Source: JBMDXB01 sp048594975
GTDB lineage: Bacteria; Acidobacteriota; Vicinamibacteria; Vicinamibacterales; 2-12-FULL-66-21
NCBI GenBank assembly: GCA_048594975.1
Contig: JBMDXQ010000144.1
Span: 8,176 to 72,175, forward strand
Direction: 5' to 3'
Length of the DNA: 64,000 nt
The position numbers were made by a program, and so were the translations under genes. A model generated the notes under the pieces. The model was not told the DNA's origin. It did not search any database and saw only the letters and a list, made by a program, of their open reading frames with translations. Below are positions 27,950 to 37,620 of this stretch, one piece after another. Numbering within the stretch: position 1 is the first letter of the stretch; every line of letters starts with the position of its first letter.

Positions 27950-29502
27950 CCGCCGATGAAGTAGTCCGCCGTCTCCGGGCTTTCGAATGCGGGAAGCCCC
28001 TTCCTCGGGGCGAGACTTTACGTGTGGCGCGGCTGCCTGACGCGCAGATGATGATCCTCGCGTTCGTCAAGATGGGTGGGGAATCGTCGCCCTGGGGGAT
28101 CGCCTTCGGGCGCCCGGGCCAACAGCCAGAGATCTTGACGACATCGGAGCCGCGCACACGCGACGATGTGGCCGAGATGGTCGCCAGATTCGGCCCGGCG
28201 CTGCTCACACACCTCAATCACCCCAAGTATTCGCCATGGGGGCCGTCGCCGGACGTGCAGGTTCCGGCATTTCAGGTCTGGCTTCCGAACGCCTCGCACC
28301 TCGAGATGCTGCATCACCTCGCGTATGCGTACACCTTTACGAAGTTCGGTGCGGCTGCCCGATTCACGCGCTTGAACCAGATCGGGCACGCGTGCGGTTG
28401 GCTGTTCCGCGAGGCACAGCGGCCGGGACAGACGATTACCATGGTGGCCACCGAAGCGTTAACCGAGTCGTACACGTTCCCGGCCGAGACAATGCGCCAG
28501 GGCCACCTCGGGTTCTTGCTCGCGTGGCTGCAAACGAAGGGTGACCGCCGCGCGAGGGCAAGCGCCGCGGCCAGGGCTGAACAGCAGTCGATGTCCACGC
28601 ACCTCGATCCCGTGGTGGAGCGCGACGAGTTGTCGTCGGACGTCGAGATGTACAACGAGGCACGAAGCTCGGGTAACTCCGACCGGCTCGGGCTCGCAGC
28701 ACGGCGCATTCGCAAGGTGCTCACCGAGGAGCTCGAACGCCGTTATCGATTGACCGAGCAGGCGATAGCGGCGTTGAAGGGAGACCGCAGACGGGAGAAC
28801 CTCGGTCTCCAGGTTCTCGTGAGGGCTTCTCTCGACGAGCACCGCCTTCAGTACAGACGCATCGAGCGGGAGATAGACGATAAAGAGGACGGACCCGCCT
28901 TTCGTCCATCAGCGGAAACAGATAGGTACCCGCCGGCTGCCGCTTCGCGCTTCTACGTGCATGAAGCGTCACAGGAGCTGCGAGATCAACTCCTTGTTCA
29001 CGACGACCGGGAACTTCAGGCCGAACTCGTAGCCGCAGGCGAGGCGATTGCGGGGACGATCATTGACGTACGGGATGAGGGGGACGGGAAGAAGACGATT
29101 CCAGTATGGATTGTCGAAAGCAACGGTGAACTGCCGCTGCGTCTGCACGACGATTCGACCCTCTGCGTCGTCGGCCTGCGCGATCGCCACGTGCGCATTC
29201 GCAGCATTGAGCGGGCGGGGGACATGCGTTACCGATTCGAACTGGTCGTCACGAAACTGGTGACCGTCCCCCGCAACGATGAGGGTTCCGTTTTACCCGC
29301 GAACAGCCAGAGACTGAAACGCAAGCGCGTTGTGCTCGTCAAGCCGTCAATGGACCAGATTGCGCGGCGACGCAGCTTCCTCGTCTGGAAACGGGATGTT
29401 CCCGGGGCTTGGCTGACGCATCGCGTGCCGAAGGTACCCGCGGCCGATCTGCCGGCGGAGGTGGGTGAAGACCTGACCGTTCTCGACGTCAAAGAAAGAT
29501 GA
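27946..29502 (+). CDS. Unrecognised 518-aa middle protein of the nuclease-helicase trio
   Basis: No family recognised. The first ~270 residues are mixed alpha/beta (FQVWLPNASHLEMLHHLAY, WLFREAQRPGQTITMVATE). A charged, helical, coiled-coil-like region follows (about 265-330; LTEELERRYRLTEQAIAALK). The C-terminal part (about 355-518) is rich in beta strands (PVWIVESNGELPLRLHD, LCVVGLRDRHVRIRSI) and could be an OB- or barrel-type nucleic-acid-binding module. There is no Walker motif, metal cluster or signal peptide. ATGA overlaps at both ends couple it to the nuclease and helicase genes, which suggests a scaffold, loader or target-recognition subunit. Confidence 0.75.
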   Translation: MTADEVVRRLRAFECGKPLPRGETLRVARLPDAQMMILAFVKMGGESSPWGIAFGRPGQQPEILTTSEPRTRDDVAEMVARFGPALLTHLNHPKYSPWGPSPDVQVPAFQVWLPNASHLEMLHHLAYAYTFTKFGAAARFTRLNQIGHACGWLFREAQRPGQTITMVATEALTESYTFPAETMRQGHLGFLLAWLQTKGDRRARASAAARAEQQSMSTHLDPVVERDELSSDVEMYNEARSSGNSDRLGLAARRIRKVLTEELERRYRLTEQAIAALKGDRRRENLGLQVLVRASLDEHRLQYRRIEREIDDKEDGPAFRPSAETDRYPPAAASRFYVHEASQELRDQLLVHDDRELQAELVAAGEAIAGTIIDVRDEGDGKKTIPVWIVESNGELPLRLHDDSTLCVVGLRDRHVRIRSIERAGDMRYRFELVVTKLVTVPRNDEGSVLPANSQRLKRKRVVLVKPSMDQIARRRSFLVWKRDVPGAWLTHRVPKVPAADLPAEVGEDLTVLDVKER

Positions 29503-30827
29503 GCAAGCTCGGAAGACACCAGCTCGAAATCAAGGCGCAGGTTGACGAGGCGACCGAGAAGCTCGTGAATCACGTTCGAGCCGAGGAGCGGCTCGCCGTT
29601 GTGCAGGCCCCTCCTGGTTCCGGGAAGACCCATCTGCTCTTGCAGGGCGTGAAGGCAGCCTACGACGGCAAACAACGCGTCGCAATAGCCACGCAGACCC
29701 GATCGCAGGCCGACGATATCTGTCGTCGCCTGTCGCTCGGGCGCGTGCCGTGCATCCGGTTTGTCGCGCAAGACGGTGTCGGCACCAGCCAGCCGCCCGG
29801 TGTCGCCGCGATCGCGAACCACAAGGAGTTGCCGACAGGCCGCTGCATCGTGGTGGGCACGACCGCGAAATGGGGTCTGATTCAGCTTGCGCACCATTTC
29901 GACGTGCTGTTTGTCGAGGAAGCTTGGCAAATGGGGTGGGCTGACTTCATGCTTCTCGGCCAGGTGGCGCCGAGATTCGTCCTGATCGGTGATCCGGGAC
30001 AGATTCCTCCGGTCGTGTCGATCGACGCGTCACGATGGGAGACGGCGCCACGTCCGCCACACCGGCCCGCGCCCGAGCTCATTCTGGACGAACACCGACC
30101 AGCTGCGTTGGATCTGCAGCTGCCGGCGACCCGTCGGCTCCCTGCATCCACGGCCGACTTGATCCGTCCCTTTTACGATTTCCCGTTTGGGTCCTGGGCC
30201 GCGCCCGGTGAACGCGTTCTGGTTCCCGGTCGACAACAGCGCGGTCCGCTCGGGGCAGTTGTGGAACGTCTGAGAACCGGGTCGGTCGTCGGGGTCACCC
30301 TGCCCACGCCTGACGGCGGTCCGCCGCTCGAGTGCGACGACGATGCGGCCGAGCTCGCCGTTGACGTCGTGCGTGCGATCCTCCGCAGCCAGCCCGAGTA
30401 CATGATGGACGGCCGGCTCGGGGCCCTGGAAGTCAACGACATCGGCCTCTGCGCGACGCACCATGTCATGAACGCGGCGATGAGGCTTCGGCTGGACGGC
30501 AGGTTGAAAGGCGTCTCCATCGATACCCCCGAACGCTGGCAGGGTCTCGAACGTCGGGTGATGGTGGTGGTCCATCCCCTGTCGGGCGTGGTCCTGCCGA
30601 GCGAGTTCGATCTGGAGACCGGGCGGCTGTGCGTCATGGCGTCGCGGCATCAGGTCTCGCTAGTGGTGGTAACGCGCAACCACCTGGCCGACACGCTGGA
30701 CTCACACATGCCCTCGGCGGGGCAGCCCATCGGTCGGCCGGACGTGTCGGGGCGGGGGCACCTTCAGAACACCGTCTTTTGGAGGACCTTGCTGAGTCAA
30801 GATCGGGTGATCGAAGTTGGCGCGTAA
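29499..30827 (+). CDS. Upf1/Dna2-like SF1 helicase
   Basis: 442 residues. Motifs: Walker A APPGSGKTHLL (37-44), TQTRSQADDICRRL (Ia-like), LFVEEAWQMG (139-144, a VEEAxQ Walker B like the DEAxQ of Upf1-type helicases), LIGDPGQIPPVV (III, about 162-173), TPERWQGLERRVMVVVHPLS (V), and LCVMASRHQVSLVVVTRN (VI, 377-394). It is compact, with no obvious accessory domain. It overlaps the middle gene by four bases. Upf1/Dna2-like helicases often pair with RecB/Cas4-type nucleases, fused or separate. Here it probably powers the upstream nuclease. Confidence 0.85.
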   Translation: MSKLGRHQLEIKAQVDEATEKLVNHVRAEERLAVVQAPPGSGKTHLLLQGVKAAYDGKQRVAIATQTRSQADDICRRLSLGRVPCIRFVAQDGVGTSQPPGVAAIANHKELPTGRCIVVGTTAKWGLIQLAHHFDVLFVEEAWQMGWADFMLLGQVAPRFVLIGDPGQIPPVVSIDASRWETAPRPPHRPAPELILDEHRPAALDLQLPATRRLPASTADLIRPFYDFPFGSWAAPGERVLVPGRQQRGPLGAVVERLRTGSVVGVTLPTPDGGPPLECDDDAAELAVDVVRAILRSQPEYMMDGRLGALEVNDIGLCATHHVMNAAMRLRLDGRLKGVSIDTPERWQGLERRVMVVVHPLSGVVLPSEFDLETGRLCVMASRHQVSLVVVTRNHLADTLDSHMPSAGQPIGRPDVSGRGHLQNTVFWRTLLSQDRVIEVGA

Positions 30828-31108
30828 GGCCGGCGACCGACTAGACGAGGAGATCCACCGGCGCGGCTGACAAAAGCCTACGTCTATCTTTCGTTCAGAG
30901 GGTCGACGCGGACTTGGTTTCGTCAGCGAGGTGCAAAAGGCGCAGTTGGTCGAGCAACGGAGCTGACACGCCGGTGGCGCTGCTGGCGAACTGGCGTTGA
31001 GAAACCGCTACAACGGAATGGCGCCGACGAAGAAGTGAACGCCGCGAGGCTTATGTCGCGGCCTGAACGCGAGGCGGCTTACGTAGCTTGACAGATCAAG
31101 AGAACACA
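30828..31108. other. Gene-free stretch
   Basis: 281 bases between the helicase and the next gene. No ORF of convincing composition and no RNA gene is seen. AAGAGAAC just before ATG 31109 may be that gene's ribosome-binding site. Confidence 0.5.
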
Positions 31109-31840
31109 ATGAACACTTCCATCTCTGCATCGTGGTTGCTCAAAGGATATTTCGACCTTCGCAAGCAAGACAGGAATCATCGAACGACACAGGAGATTCG
31201 ACGACACCTCTGTCGGGCGCTCGGGCTGCCGGAGATGGAGGTGGCGTTCTTCCCCGTTGGTCCGGACTGGAAGCATGTGTTCTGGTGGCGTGTGACGCAG
31301 GCTGTCTTTGCCGAAGCTCAGTTTGTCGCTGCCATCTCGAACCAATATCCGGTGCTTTCTCTCGGGATTTCTGTTGAGAAAGGACGGGCCACGGCGACGA
31401 AGAATAGGCCCGCTCTGGATAGAACATGGGACTGGCACAACCTGCTAAGGCATCTGCCACAGGTACTTACGACAGACGTCGCTCGGATAGGCGAGGATCT
31501 GGGCAACCCTGTGAACCTCCGGATCAACAGCAAGCCGGCCAACACGCCAGATACCGTGGGCTGGAAGACAGAGGGGTTCTCCTTTGTCGATGAAAAGTGG
31601 TTCGAACGCCATGTCGGCGAGGTGAAAGACGATCATGTTGACGTAATCGCTGAGCGCATCCGCCATCTAGATGGCAAGGACGACACCTGGGTCGTCCTGA
31701 CGTTTACGCGTGATCTCAGTCCGAGCGAGGCGGATGGCATGTCACCCACTGCCGCCGCTGACATCCTTCTCAAGTTCAATCCGCTCAGGGAACGTCTGAG
31801 AGGCCGCTCCAGGCCTTGGAAACGACCACGCCGCCGATAA
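31109..31840 (+). CDS. Unrecognised protein, 243 aa
   Basis: A soluble protein with no motif I can place. It starts MNTSISASWLLKGYFDLRKQ and is Trp-rich around 45-60 (WKHVFWWRVTQAVF). The final ~20 residues are basic (RGRSRPWKRPRRR). ATG 31109 with AAGAGAAC upstream is preferred over a TTG at 31088. It stands alone between gene-poor stretches. The composition is clearly coding; the function is unknown. Confidence 0.6.
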   Translation: MNTSISASWLLKGYFDLRKQDRNHRTTQEIRRHLCRALGLPEMEVAFFPVGPDWKHVFWWRVTQAVFAEAQFVAAISNQYPVLSLGISVEKGRATATKNRPALDRTWDWHNLLRHLPQVLTTDVARIGEDLGNPVNLRINSKPANTPDTVGWKTEGFSFVDEKWFERHVGEVKDDHVDVIAERIRHLDGKDDTWVVLTFTRDLSPSEADGMSPTAAADILLKFNPLRERLRGRSRPWKRPRRR

Positions 31841-32886
31841 GATTGCACTAGGTAGCTCGCCGGAGATGGCCGTGGACTGCACGGCCGACACTTCGCGGTC
31901 CAGCCGATGCCGCATGTCGGCGGGGATCCGAAACAGCGACACGACGCTTGGCCGCGACACCAAGGGACTCAGCATGGCGAGAACACTTTCGGCACACGAG
32001 TGGCCGGTGGCGAAGATTGTCAGCGCCGATCACGTCTTCCGGGTAGCCGACCGAGCAAGCGCAAGAATCGCTCGATGATCTGCTCGCCGCTATGCAGGTC
32101 GGCGGCGCGATAGACGACATTTCGCCTTACCCCGCGGGAGCGGGACAGGGAGTCTTCCAAGACTACGTTCAAAGGGAGGAAGGAATTGCCAAAGTCGTCT
32201 CCGTTGCCGACAAACTCTCAGATAGCCGTGGCCGTATCGCCTTGTACTACAATGTGCGGACACCATCTTGGCAACCGTCGTCGCGGCTACTGAGAGTCTG
32301 AACGTGGCGGGCGTCTCATGGAGCGAGAAGATGGTGCGTACGTCGAAGTGCAGGTCGCGACCCAGCGCACAGGTGAACTCCACACGCAGGCGTTGCCACG
32401 AAGTTCTACTTAGCACGTCGCAACAGGCGCTGAGACCGTATTCGTCGCTTGGGCTGGTTCGTCTCTCGATCGATCGCCGGAATCATCGCCAAGCTCATCA
32501 TGCCGGGTGTTAAGTTGGGTGCGGGCGGACCATTTTCAGGTTCGCCTGGCTCGCCCGGGCGAGGTTCGTCATCTTCGGAGACCTGGTTGACTGGCTGAGT
32601 GACGTGTAGTCCTGTAGGCAGACAGGAGCGCGATGCGGGCCGACATGACAAAGCCTGCCGTGGCATCCCGTCCATAGAGGCGCGTGAGGCAGCCGAACAG
32701 GCTGCCCAGGACGACGCCGGCGATCACGAACCACGGTGGTGACGACGCCGCGGGGTCTTGAGTGAGACGCCGCATCTGGCCGCGAAAGGCCGCTCCGAAA
32801 GGCAGGCCACGGTCTTATACCGTCAAGTAATATTGCCGACGGGATCTGCAGACTGTATGGCTTCCGCAAACGAGAGGACTGTCACA
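31841..32886. other. Gene-poor, probably decayed stretch
   Basis: About 1 kb without a supported gene. Short coding-like fragments occur on both strands. One is a minus-strand piece near 32120-32020 reading NVVYRAADLHSGEQIIERFL before a stop. Another is a plus-strand piece at 32092-32301 reading VFQDYVQREEGIAKVVSVAD. A minus-strand ORF at 32569-32775 has one hydrophobic span. None extends to a recognisable protein, so I read the region as remnants of inactivated genes. Confidence 0.45.
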
Positions 32887-33462
32887 ATGATGCCACTAGA
32901 GTTCGGAACCACCGACATGAAGGGGAACAACGGAATCTTTGGTCAACCCCCCGAGTGGCTCTGGTCGATGAAGGGGTCTGCTGTATCCTCGGTCTACGAC
33001 GAGAAGGGGTACCCTAGGCAACCCGATTGCTTCTTCGGAGTCGGCTGGCTCGTTATATTCCCGAAGCATCCGCTCGCCGTCACCACCGAATCCGACTTCG
33101 TGGTCCGTCTCGGCGTCGAATCCCCACGTCACGATTTCAACGCAACCCTGAACGCCCTGAAAGGCGAAATAGTTCGGGCGTTCATGAAGTCGGACTTCAA
33201 CAGGCTCATTCTGGCCAAAGGCTACGCCTGCGACGAAAGATATCTGAGAAGAACAGATCTGGCAATACGGGACTCCAGAAATACTACGGTGTTCAAGATC
33301 GCTCCGGGGCACCAACACAACTGGTCGTCACCGGAGGAAGCCATCGGCTCTGTCCATGGTGACCTGGGTAAAGGTGCCAATGACGTGTTACTGCCGTTTG
33401 CCCGGCGCCTGAATGAGTATTTCAGTGAGAACACTGCGGCGCGCTTGCCGGCACGCTGCTAG
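32887..33462 (+). CDS. Unrecognised protein, 191 aa
   Basis: ATG 32887 is preceded by GAGAGGA at a good distance; the upstream extension to 32758 is unlikely. The protein is soluble, with a compact alpha/beta look (CFFGVGWLVIFPKHPLAVT, FVVRLGVESPRHDFNATLNA) and no catalytic motif I recognise. There is no signal peptide. It is convergent with the AIPR gene on the other strand, about 480 bases away. Confidence 0.6.
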   Translation: MMPLEFGTTDMKGNNGIFGQPPEWLWSMKGSAVSSVYDEKGYPRQPDCFFGVGWLVIFPKHPLAVTTESDFVVRLGVESPRHDFNATLNALKGEIVRAFMKSDFNRLILAKGYACDERYLRRTDLAIRDSRNTTVFKIAPGHQHNWSSPEEAIGSVHGDLGKGANDVLLPFARRLNEYFSENTAARLPARC

Positions 33463-33943
33463 AGTGCATTAATCTGCTTCTCCGGTCGGTGCTCACGCGA
33501 ATGGGAACGATTCACAGAGCAACGGGCCTATGAATTCCGTTGCGGCGCGTACGGAACTGCCCGAATCCGATGGCGAGCGATCTGCGGGAGGGCAACTGGG
33601 CCGTGCCTGCCGCATTTCCATTACAGGTGCTTTAATGCGCCCATCTGTGACGGGTGTTTCTCGAACGCCGCGTCCTCCCTGCCAACTTCAATATGCGGGG
33701 TTCTTGAGTTACACCCAAGACGTCGTCCGCCATCGTCGAGTTGTTCCCTCCGCCCCTTTCTGCCCCTTCGAGGGCCCCCTCGTACGCCGCGAGGACCAAA
33801 CCGACACCTCGTGCGTCGATCTGCTTCAGCGGCGGAATACGCCTGTTGACCTTCGAATCGCGTGGCTTCTTCGAGGTGATGAACCATGGTCAAGTACCTC
33901 GATCTCGCGGAGGCCGCGGTATTATTCGTTCAATCAGACGACT
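33463..33943. other. Gene-free stretch before the AIPR gene
   Basis: About 480 bases with no supported gene. A fragment starting at 33892 reads MVKYLDLAEAAVLF, slightly like the start of Fic/Doc toxins, but it loses sense within a few codons. Confidence 0.4.
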
Positions 33944-35788
33944 TCAGACTACTTCCTCATCCTCAGTCTCAAGGTCCGCAAACACAACAAATGGATCGTG
34001 AGAATCTCTGAGGCCAAGGTCCGATTCCGCCCGTCGCATCGCGAGCTTTAGGTTTTCGGCTTTCTGGTCTTCCAAGGCGATGAACCGATCGCGGAGGGCC
34101 GCCTTTACCCGCAATCGATGATTTCCCATGGCCGATCCGACCTGCTGGCGGAGGTCCTGGTGGCGCCACCACAGTTTCCGTCCCCACTCGCGCACGAGAC
34201 TCTCATTCTTTTCCTTGGCCAAGAGGCGCACGAACAGGTTCAGAGCGTAGTACACCAGCCGCTTCGGTCTTGGCCCATCGCCGGACCGACGTAGATCGAG
34301 TTCGTTCGTCAGCACGACCGCCAGGACGTCGTTCAGATTCTGCAGAAACACCAACAGCGGAAGAGACCTGAGATGGTCTTTCGAGAAGCACCGTGTATAA
34401 CTAGCGTCACTCTGAAACAGGTGGTCGGGATGGTACGCTCCATCCATATCTCCGGATCCTGCAGCGATTGCCCGGGCGAGTGACGTAATCGTAACGCAGT
34501 GTCCCTGGCCATTTGGGTAAAAGCGTTGTTGATCGGCGTCATTCATGGCCTTGAACGCCCCCAGTTGACGCTCATAGTAGATGCGCACTTCACGAAAACG
34601 ACGCTGTAAATCCAGCTGAAGTAGATCATTCGCCTTCAGTGCGGCAGGACGTATTTCATTCTGGCGGTTGTTACAGATCGTGACGTTCCGAATGAAATCA
34701 TCGTCGGACGTGACGACCACCCTAACAGGGAGTGTTACTCGCATCCATCGGTCCTCGGCCAGGCGCCGTTGAACCAACGGATCGCTGTGGAAATCGTAGG
34801 CAGCCGTGATTGTCTGGCAGCCATTCAACACGTACGGACCTTGTACTTCGACTCCTGTGCCCGTCTGCTTCGCGGAGCGACATGACAATGTGACACCATT
34901 ATGCAGAAATCCAAAGAGCTCCGGTTCGTTTCGGGATTCGATGCACATCGAGCGTAGAGTCTTCCTCATTTCTCCATAAGGTCCGTGGGTTTTGTTCTTT
35001 TTGGTGTCCTGAAAGGAGCGCACGTTCTTCTCGAATAGACCCTGCCGCCGGCTCTCGTATAAGTCCACGAGCTCACTCAGCCTGCCGACGCCGAACAACA
35101 TCCGCACCTCGGACCCGTCATGACTGGACGTCAGGCCGACAGAGCTCATCGTGAGTGAATACCAAGGATCCGGCGGCGGCGGCGGCGGCTCGTGCCATGG
35201 CGTGATGATTTCGGTGGGCCCGATGTCCTGGACGACGCTGAGTCTGGCATCTTCGAAACAAAGCTGTAGCTTCTCGTTCAGCTCCTCGCGCGCATTTGCC
35301 GACCGCCGTTTTCGGCTTTCCCGATCATCTGCACCCAGGTGCAGAACGACCCATTCGATCATCAAGCGCCGTCGGAGACGTTCATCGAGCAAGCCAACCT
35401 CAGCCCGGAGATTTGAAACGACTTTGTTTGCCGGGCCCTGCTCGGCGTCAATGGGTGCCGTCAGGGCGCGTGCAACACACGCAACGGCTCTAGCCAGATC
35501 ACGGAAACCCTTATTGATCTGCTGCTGATCGGCTGAGTACTTCGCCTGCAAAACCAAGAGATAAGGAGTCTCTGCGTCGACGGCGATGTGGTAGCCATCG
35601 ATGCCAAAATCGTTGTTCCTTCCCTCGCCGAGGATAGCCGGATCGGCGCACTGCCTTTGTGCGTCCAGTTCCGACAAAAACGGAAAGCGCCTGCGCAAGT
35701 ACCAGATCGGAAACGCGTCCTCCTCTCGTTCCCAACGCAAGCGAGTGGTAAGCGCTCCGACTTCGGCCTTCACGTCCGAGACGTTCAT
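33944..35788 (-). CDS. AIPR-family abortive phage infection protein
   Basis: 614 residues from ATG 35788, which is preceded by GGAGGGTG; the ATG at 35800 is less suitable. The central region carries the AIPR (abortive infection, phage resistance) pattern: LFGFLHNGVTLSCRSAKQ, GPYVLNGCQTITAAYDF, and VTICNNRQNEIRPAALKAND. The N-terminal part (GIDGYHIAVDAETPYLLVLQ, AKYS) looks like a restriction-endonuclease-type fold with D...QAK positions. Family members cause phage exclusion, often as single genes, by a poorly defined mechanism. A palindrome with TTCGCGC/GCGCGAA arms (35833-35854) lies upstream and may be an operator. Confidence 0.85.
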   Translation of the reverse strand: MNVSDVKAEVGALTTRLRWEREEDAFPIWYLRRRFPFLSELDAQRQCADPAILGEGRNNDFGIDGYHIAVDAETPYLLVLQAKYSADQQQINKGFRDLARAVACVARALTAPIDAEQGPANKVVSNLRAEVGLLDERLRRRLMIEWVVLHLGADDRESRKRRSANAREELNEKLQLCFEDARLSVVQDIGPTEIITPWHEPPPPPPDPWYSLTMSSVGLTSSHDGSEVRMLFGVGRLSELVDLYESRRQGLFEKNVRSFQDTKKNKTHGPYGEMRKTLRSMCIESRNEPELFGFLHNGVTLSCRSAKQTGTGVEVQGPYVLNGCQTITAAYDFHSDPLVQRRLAEDRWMRVTLPVRVVVTSDDDFIRNVTICNNRQNEIRPAALKANDLLQLDLQRRFREVRIYYERQLGAFKAMNDADQQRFYPNGQGHCVTITSLARAIAAGSGDMDGAYHPDHLFQSDASYTRCFSKDHLRSLPLLVFLQNLNDVLAVVLTNELDLRRSGDGPRPKRLVYYALNLFVRLLAKEKNESLVREWGRKLWWRHQDLRQQVGSAMGNHRLRVKAALRDRFIALEDQKAENLKLAMRRAESDLGLRDSHDPFVVFADLETEDEEVV

Positions 35789-36074
35789 GGCACCCTCCAA
35801 ACTGTTTCAGTTATGATCATATTTTACGTTAGTTCGCGCGCGAGAGTGCGCGAATGTGCCGCCTTGCTTTCGATCGGGATCGGCGGCTTGGCTGGGACGA
35901 GGGCCTCCAACGGGCGACCGCGAGCGGCAGCAGCAGCCGACGGTTATGACTGGTGAGAGTACAGGACTGTTTCGCTCCGGATCGCCGCGGGCACAATGCC
36001 AGAGTCACCACTACGGGAGCTGCAGCAGCCCACACGATAGGCATCGGGGCCCGCGTCGAAGAGAACGCAAGTCG

Positions 36075-36506
36075 TCATGCCCCGCGCGCCTTCTCCAGCA
36101 GGATCTTCCAGCGCGCCACCAGCCGGTCGAGATGCTCGTCGTCATACCCGAGCGCCTTCGCGGCGCCGCGATAGTTCACGACGTCAACCCATGTGCGGTT
36201 GATGAGCGTCGGGCGCTTCTCGTCGTCGGCGGAGGACGCATCGCCCATGTGCCAGTACTTGCGACCGTCGAGATACAGGTACTTCCGGTGCGCGCCCCAG
36301 AACGACTCCAGGACACCCCAGTGCTCGATACACGAAATGGCCCTCGAGAAATCGCCCGCATCGGATGAGCGCGCGAGCGTGTACTCGTGTGGATACGACT
36401 GGACGTAGGTCTTCGCAAACCGCCAGCGTGAGCCGGACACGAAGCCTCGCAGCCACTCCATGCGCTGTTCGCGGTCAGTGTCATTGACCGGGGTTGGCGT
36501 CGTCAT
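36075..36506 (-). CDS. Small Trp-rich PHEY-motif protein, copy 1
   Basis: 143 residues from ATG 36506. Its core (WRFAKTYVQSYPHEYTLAR ... GRKYWHMGD ... LINRTWVDVVNY) matches the shorter gene at 51508-51828, so a small family is duplicated in the island. I have no confirmed function; the pattern is common in plasmid and phage accessory regions. There is no signal peptide. It is divergent from the DUF932 gene at 36624 across 117 bases. Confidence 0.7.
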   Translation of the reverse strand: MTTPTPVNDTDREQRMEWLRGFVSGSRWRFAKTYVQSYPHEYTLARSSDAGDFSRAISCIEHWGVLESFWGAHRKYLYLDGRKYWHMGDASSADDEKRPTLINRTWVDVVNYRGAAKALGYDDEHLDRLVARWKILLEKARGA

Positions 36507-36623
36507 ACGTCCACCATCGCACGGAGCCATGACAGGACTGGTCCAACCAAGAATCGACTTTCCGGTGAGCCTCACATTTCTTCTGTGACCTGACCTGTCA
36601 CGCCGGCGCGTTACTGTCTAGCC

Positions 36624-37580
36624 ATGGCAGTCCTTCAACGGCATTTCGCGCCTGCTCAGCACGTCCGCCAGGGGCACTGGCTCGGCGAGCCGACGACGGA
36701 AGTCAGCGGACCGCTCGAGGCTCTGATTCCGCTGATCCCCACGTTCGACCGACAGCCGTTCGGAGCAAATCCTCACCTCGACGTCATCGTCCGACGACCG
36801 CGCTCGATGGGAGCCGGTGAGGAAGCGATGCCGACGGGCGTCGTTTCCAAGACCTACGCGCTCGTGCAGCACACCGCGGTTGTGGATGCGGTACGCGAGG
36901 CGCTCGAGCAGGTCCACGACGAGCCCTTGGCGATGCAGGCGACGCTCACGCTGAGCAGCCACGGCTCGCGCATGGCGTTGCGCGTCGAACTGCCGAAGGA
37001 CTTCGCGTTCGAGCCACCGGACGGACACCGGATGATTCTGACGTTCGAGTGCTTCAATTCGGTCGATCGGACCGTGCCGTTCTCGGCAACCCTCGGTTGG
37101 TTTCGCCTGGTCTGCAGCAACGGCCTGATGCTGGGCACGACCGAGGAGTTGTTCCGCAAACTGCATCGTCCGTCCCTGCAGATTCTTGACCTACCGCGGG
37201 TGATCACCGTCGGTCTGGTTGATTCCACCTTTGACAAAAAGGCGATGCGGGCCTCTGCCCAGAGGCGCGTGTCCGCGAACGCGCTGTGCCGGTGGGTGGA
37301 CGGTCCAGTGTCGTACAGGTGGGGACTGATGGCCGCCGCACGGGTGCTTTCCATCGTGACGAGAGGGAAAGACGGAGAGCCGAGCCGCACTCCGAGGGGC
37401 GGCCCGGCCAGCGTGCGCGACATCCCGCATCCGAGGGACGTGCCGGGCGCGGTCGCGCCATGCGACCACGCGTACGGGATCGCGCAAGCGCTCGCATGGG
37501 TCGCGGCGCGGCGAAGTGAAGTGGCCGAGCGCCTCCAGTGGAGACGCGACATCCCGGAGTTGATGGCGCAATTGAATTGA
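36624..37580 (+). CDS. DUF932 family protein
   Basis: 318 residues. Typical DUF932 segments: PTGVVSKTYALVQHTAVVDA near residue 70, HGSRMALRVELP, and FSATLGWFRLVCSNGLMLG near 150. DUF932 (phage/plasmid-like TIGR03299) proteins are hallmarks of plasmids, phages and integrative elements; their role is unknown. Its start is divergent from the PHEY protein. The small ORF and ERCC4 gene follow on the same strand. Confidence 0.75.
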   Translation: MAVLQRHFAPAQHVRQGHWLGEPTTEVSGPLEALIPLIPTFDRQPFGANPHLDVIVRRPRSMGAGEEAMPTGVVSKTYALVQHTAVVDAVREALEQVHDEPLAMQATLTLSSHGSRMALRVELPKDFAFEPPDGHRMILTFECFNSVDRTVPFSATLGWFRLVCSNGLMLGTTEELFRKLHRPSLQILDLPRVITVGLVDSTFDKKAMRASAQRRVSANALCRWVDGPVSYRWGLMAAARVLSIVTRGKDGEPSRTPRGGPASVRDIPHPRDVPGAVAPCDHAYGIAQALAWVAARRSEVAERLQWRRDIPELMAQLN

Positions 37581-37620
37581 ACGGGACGGTCGATCCAGGA
37601 TTCGCGCTTCGGGTTGGGCA

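Noticed and set aside
32092..32301. Plus-strand ORF VFQDYVQREEGIAKVVSVAD...
   Set aside because: Protein-like composition but no good start, family or coupling; lies in a decayed-looking kilobase.
33892..33960. Fragment MVKYLDLAEAAVLF resembling the start of a Fic/Doc toxin
   Set aside because: Only about a dozen codons look family-like and no catalytic motif follows; chance similarity is likely.
35160..35200. Short GGC/CGG repeat run within the AIPR gene
   Set aside because: It encodes a simple Pro-rich linker (EPPPPPPDP) in the real gene; no independent repeat element.
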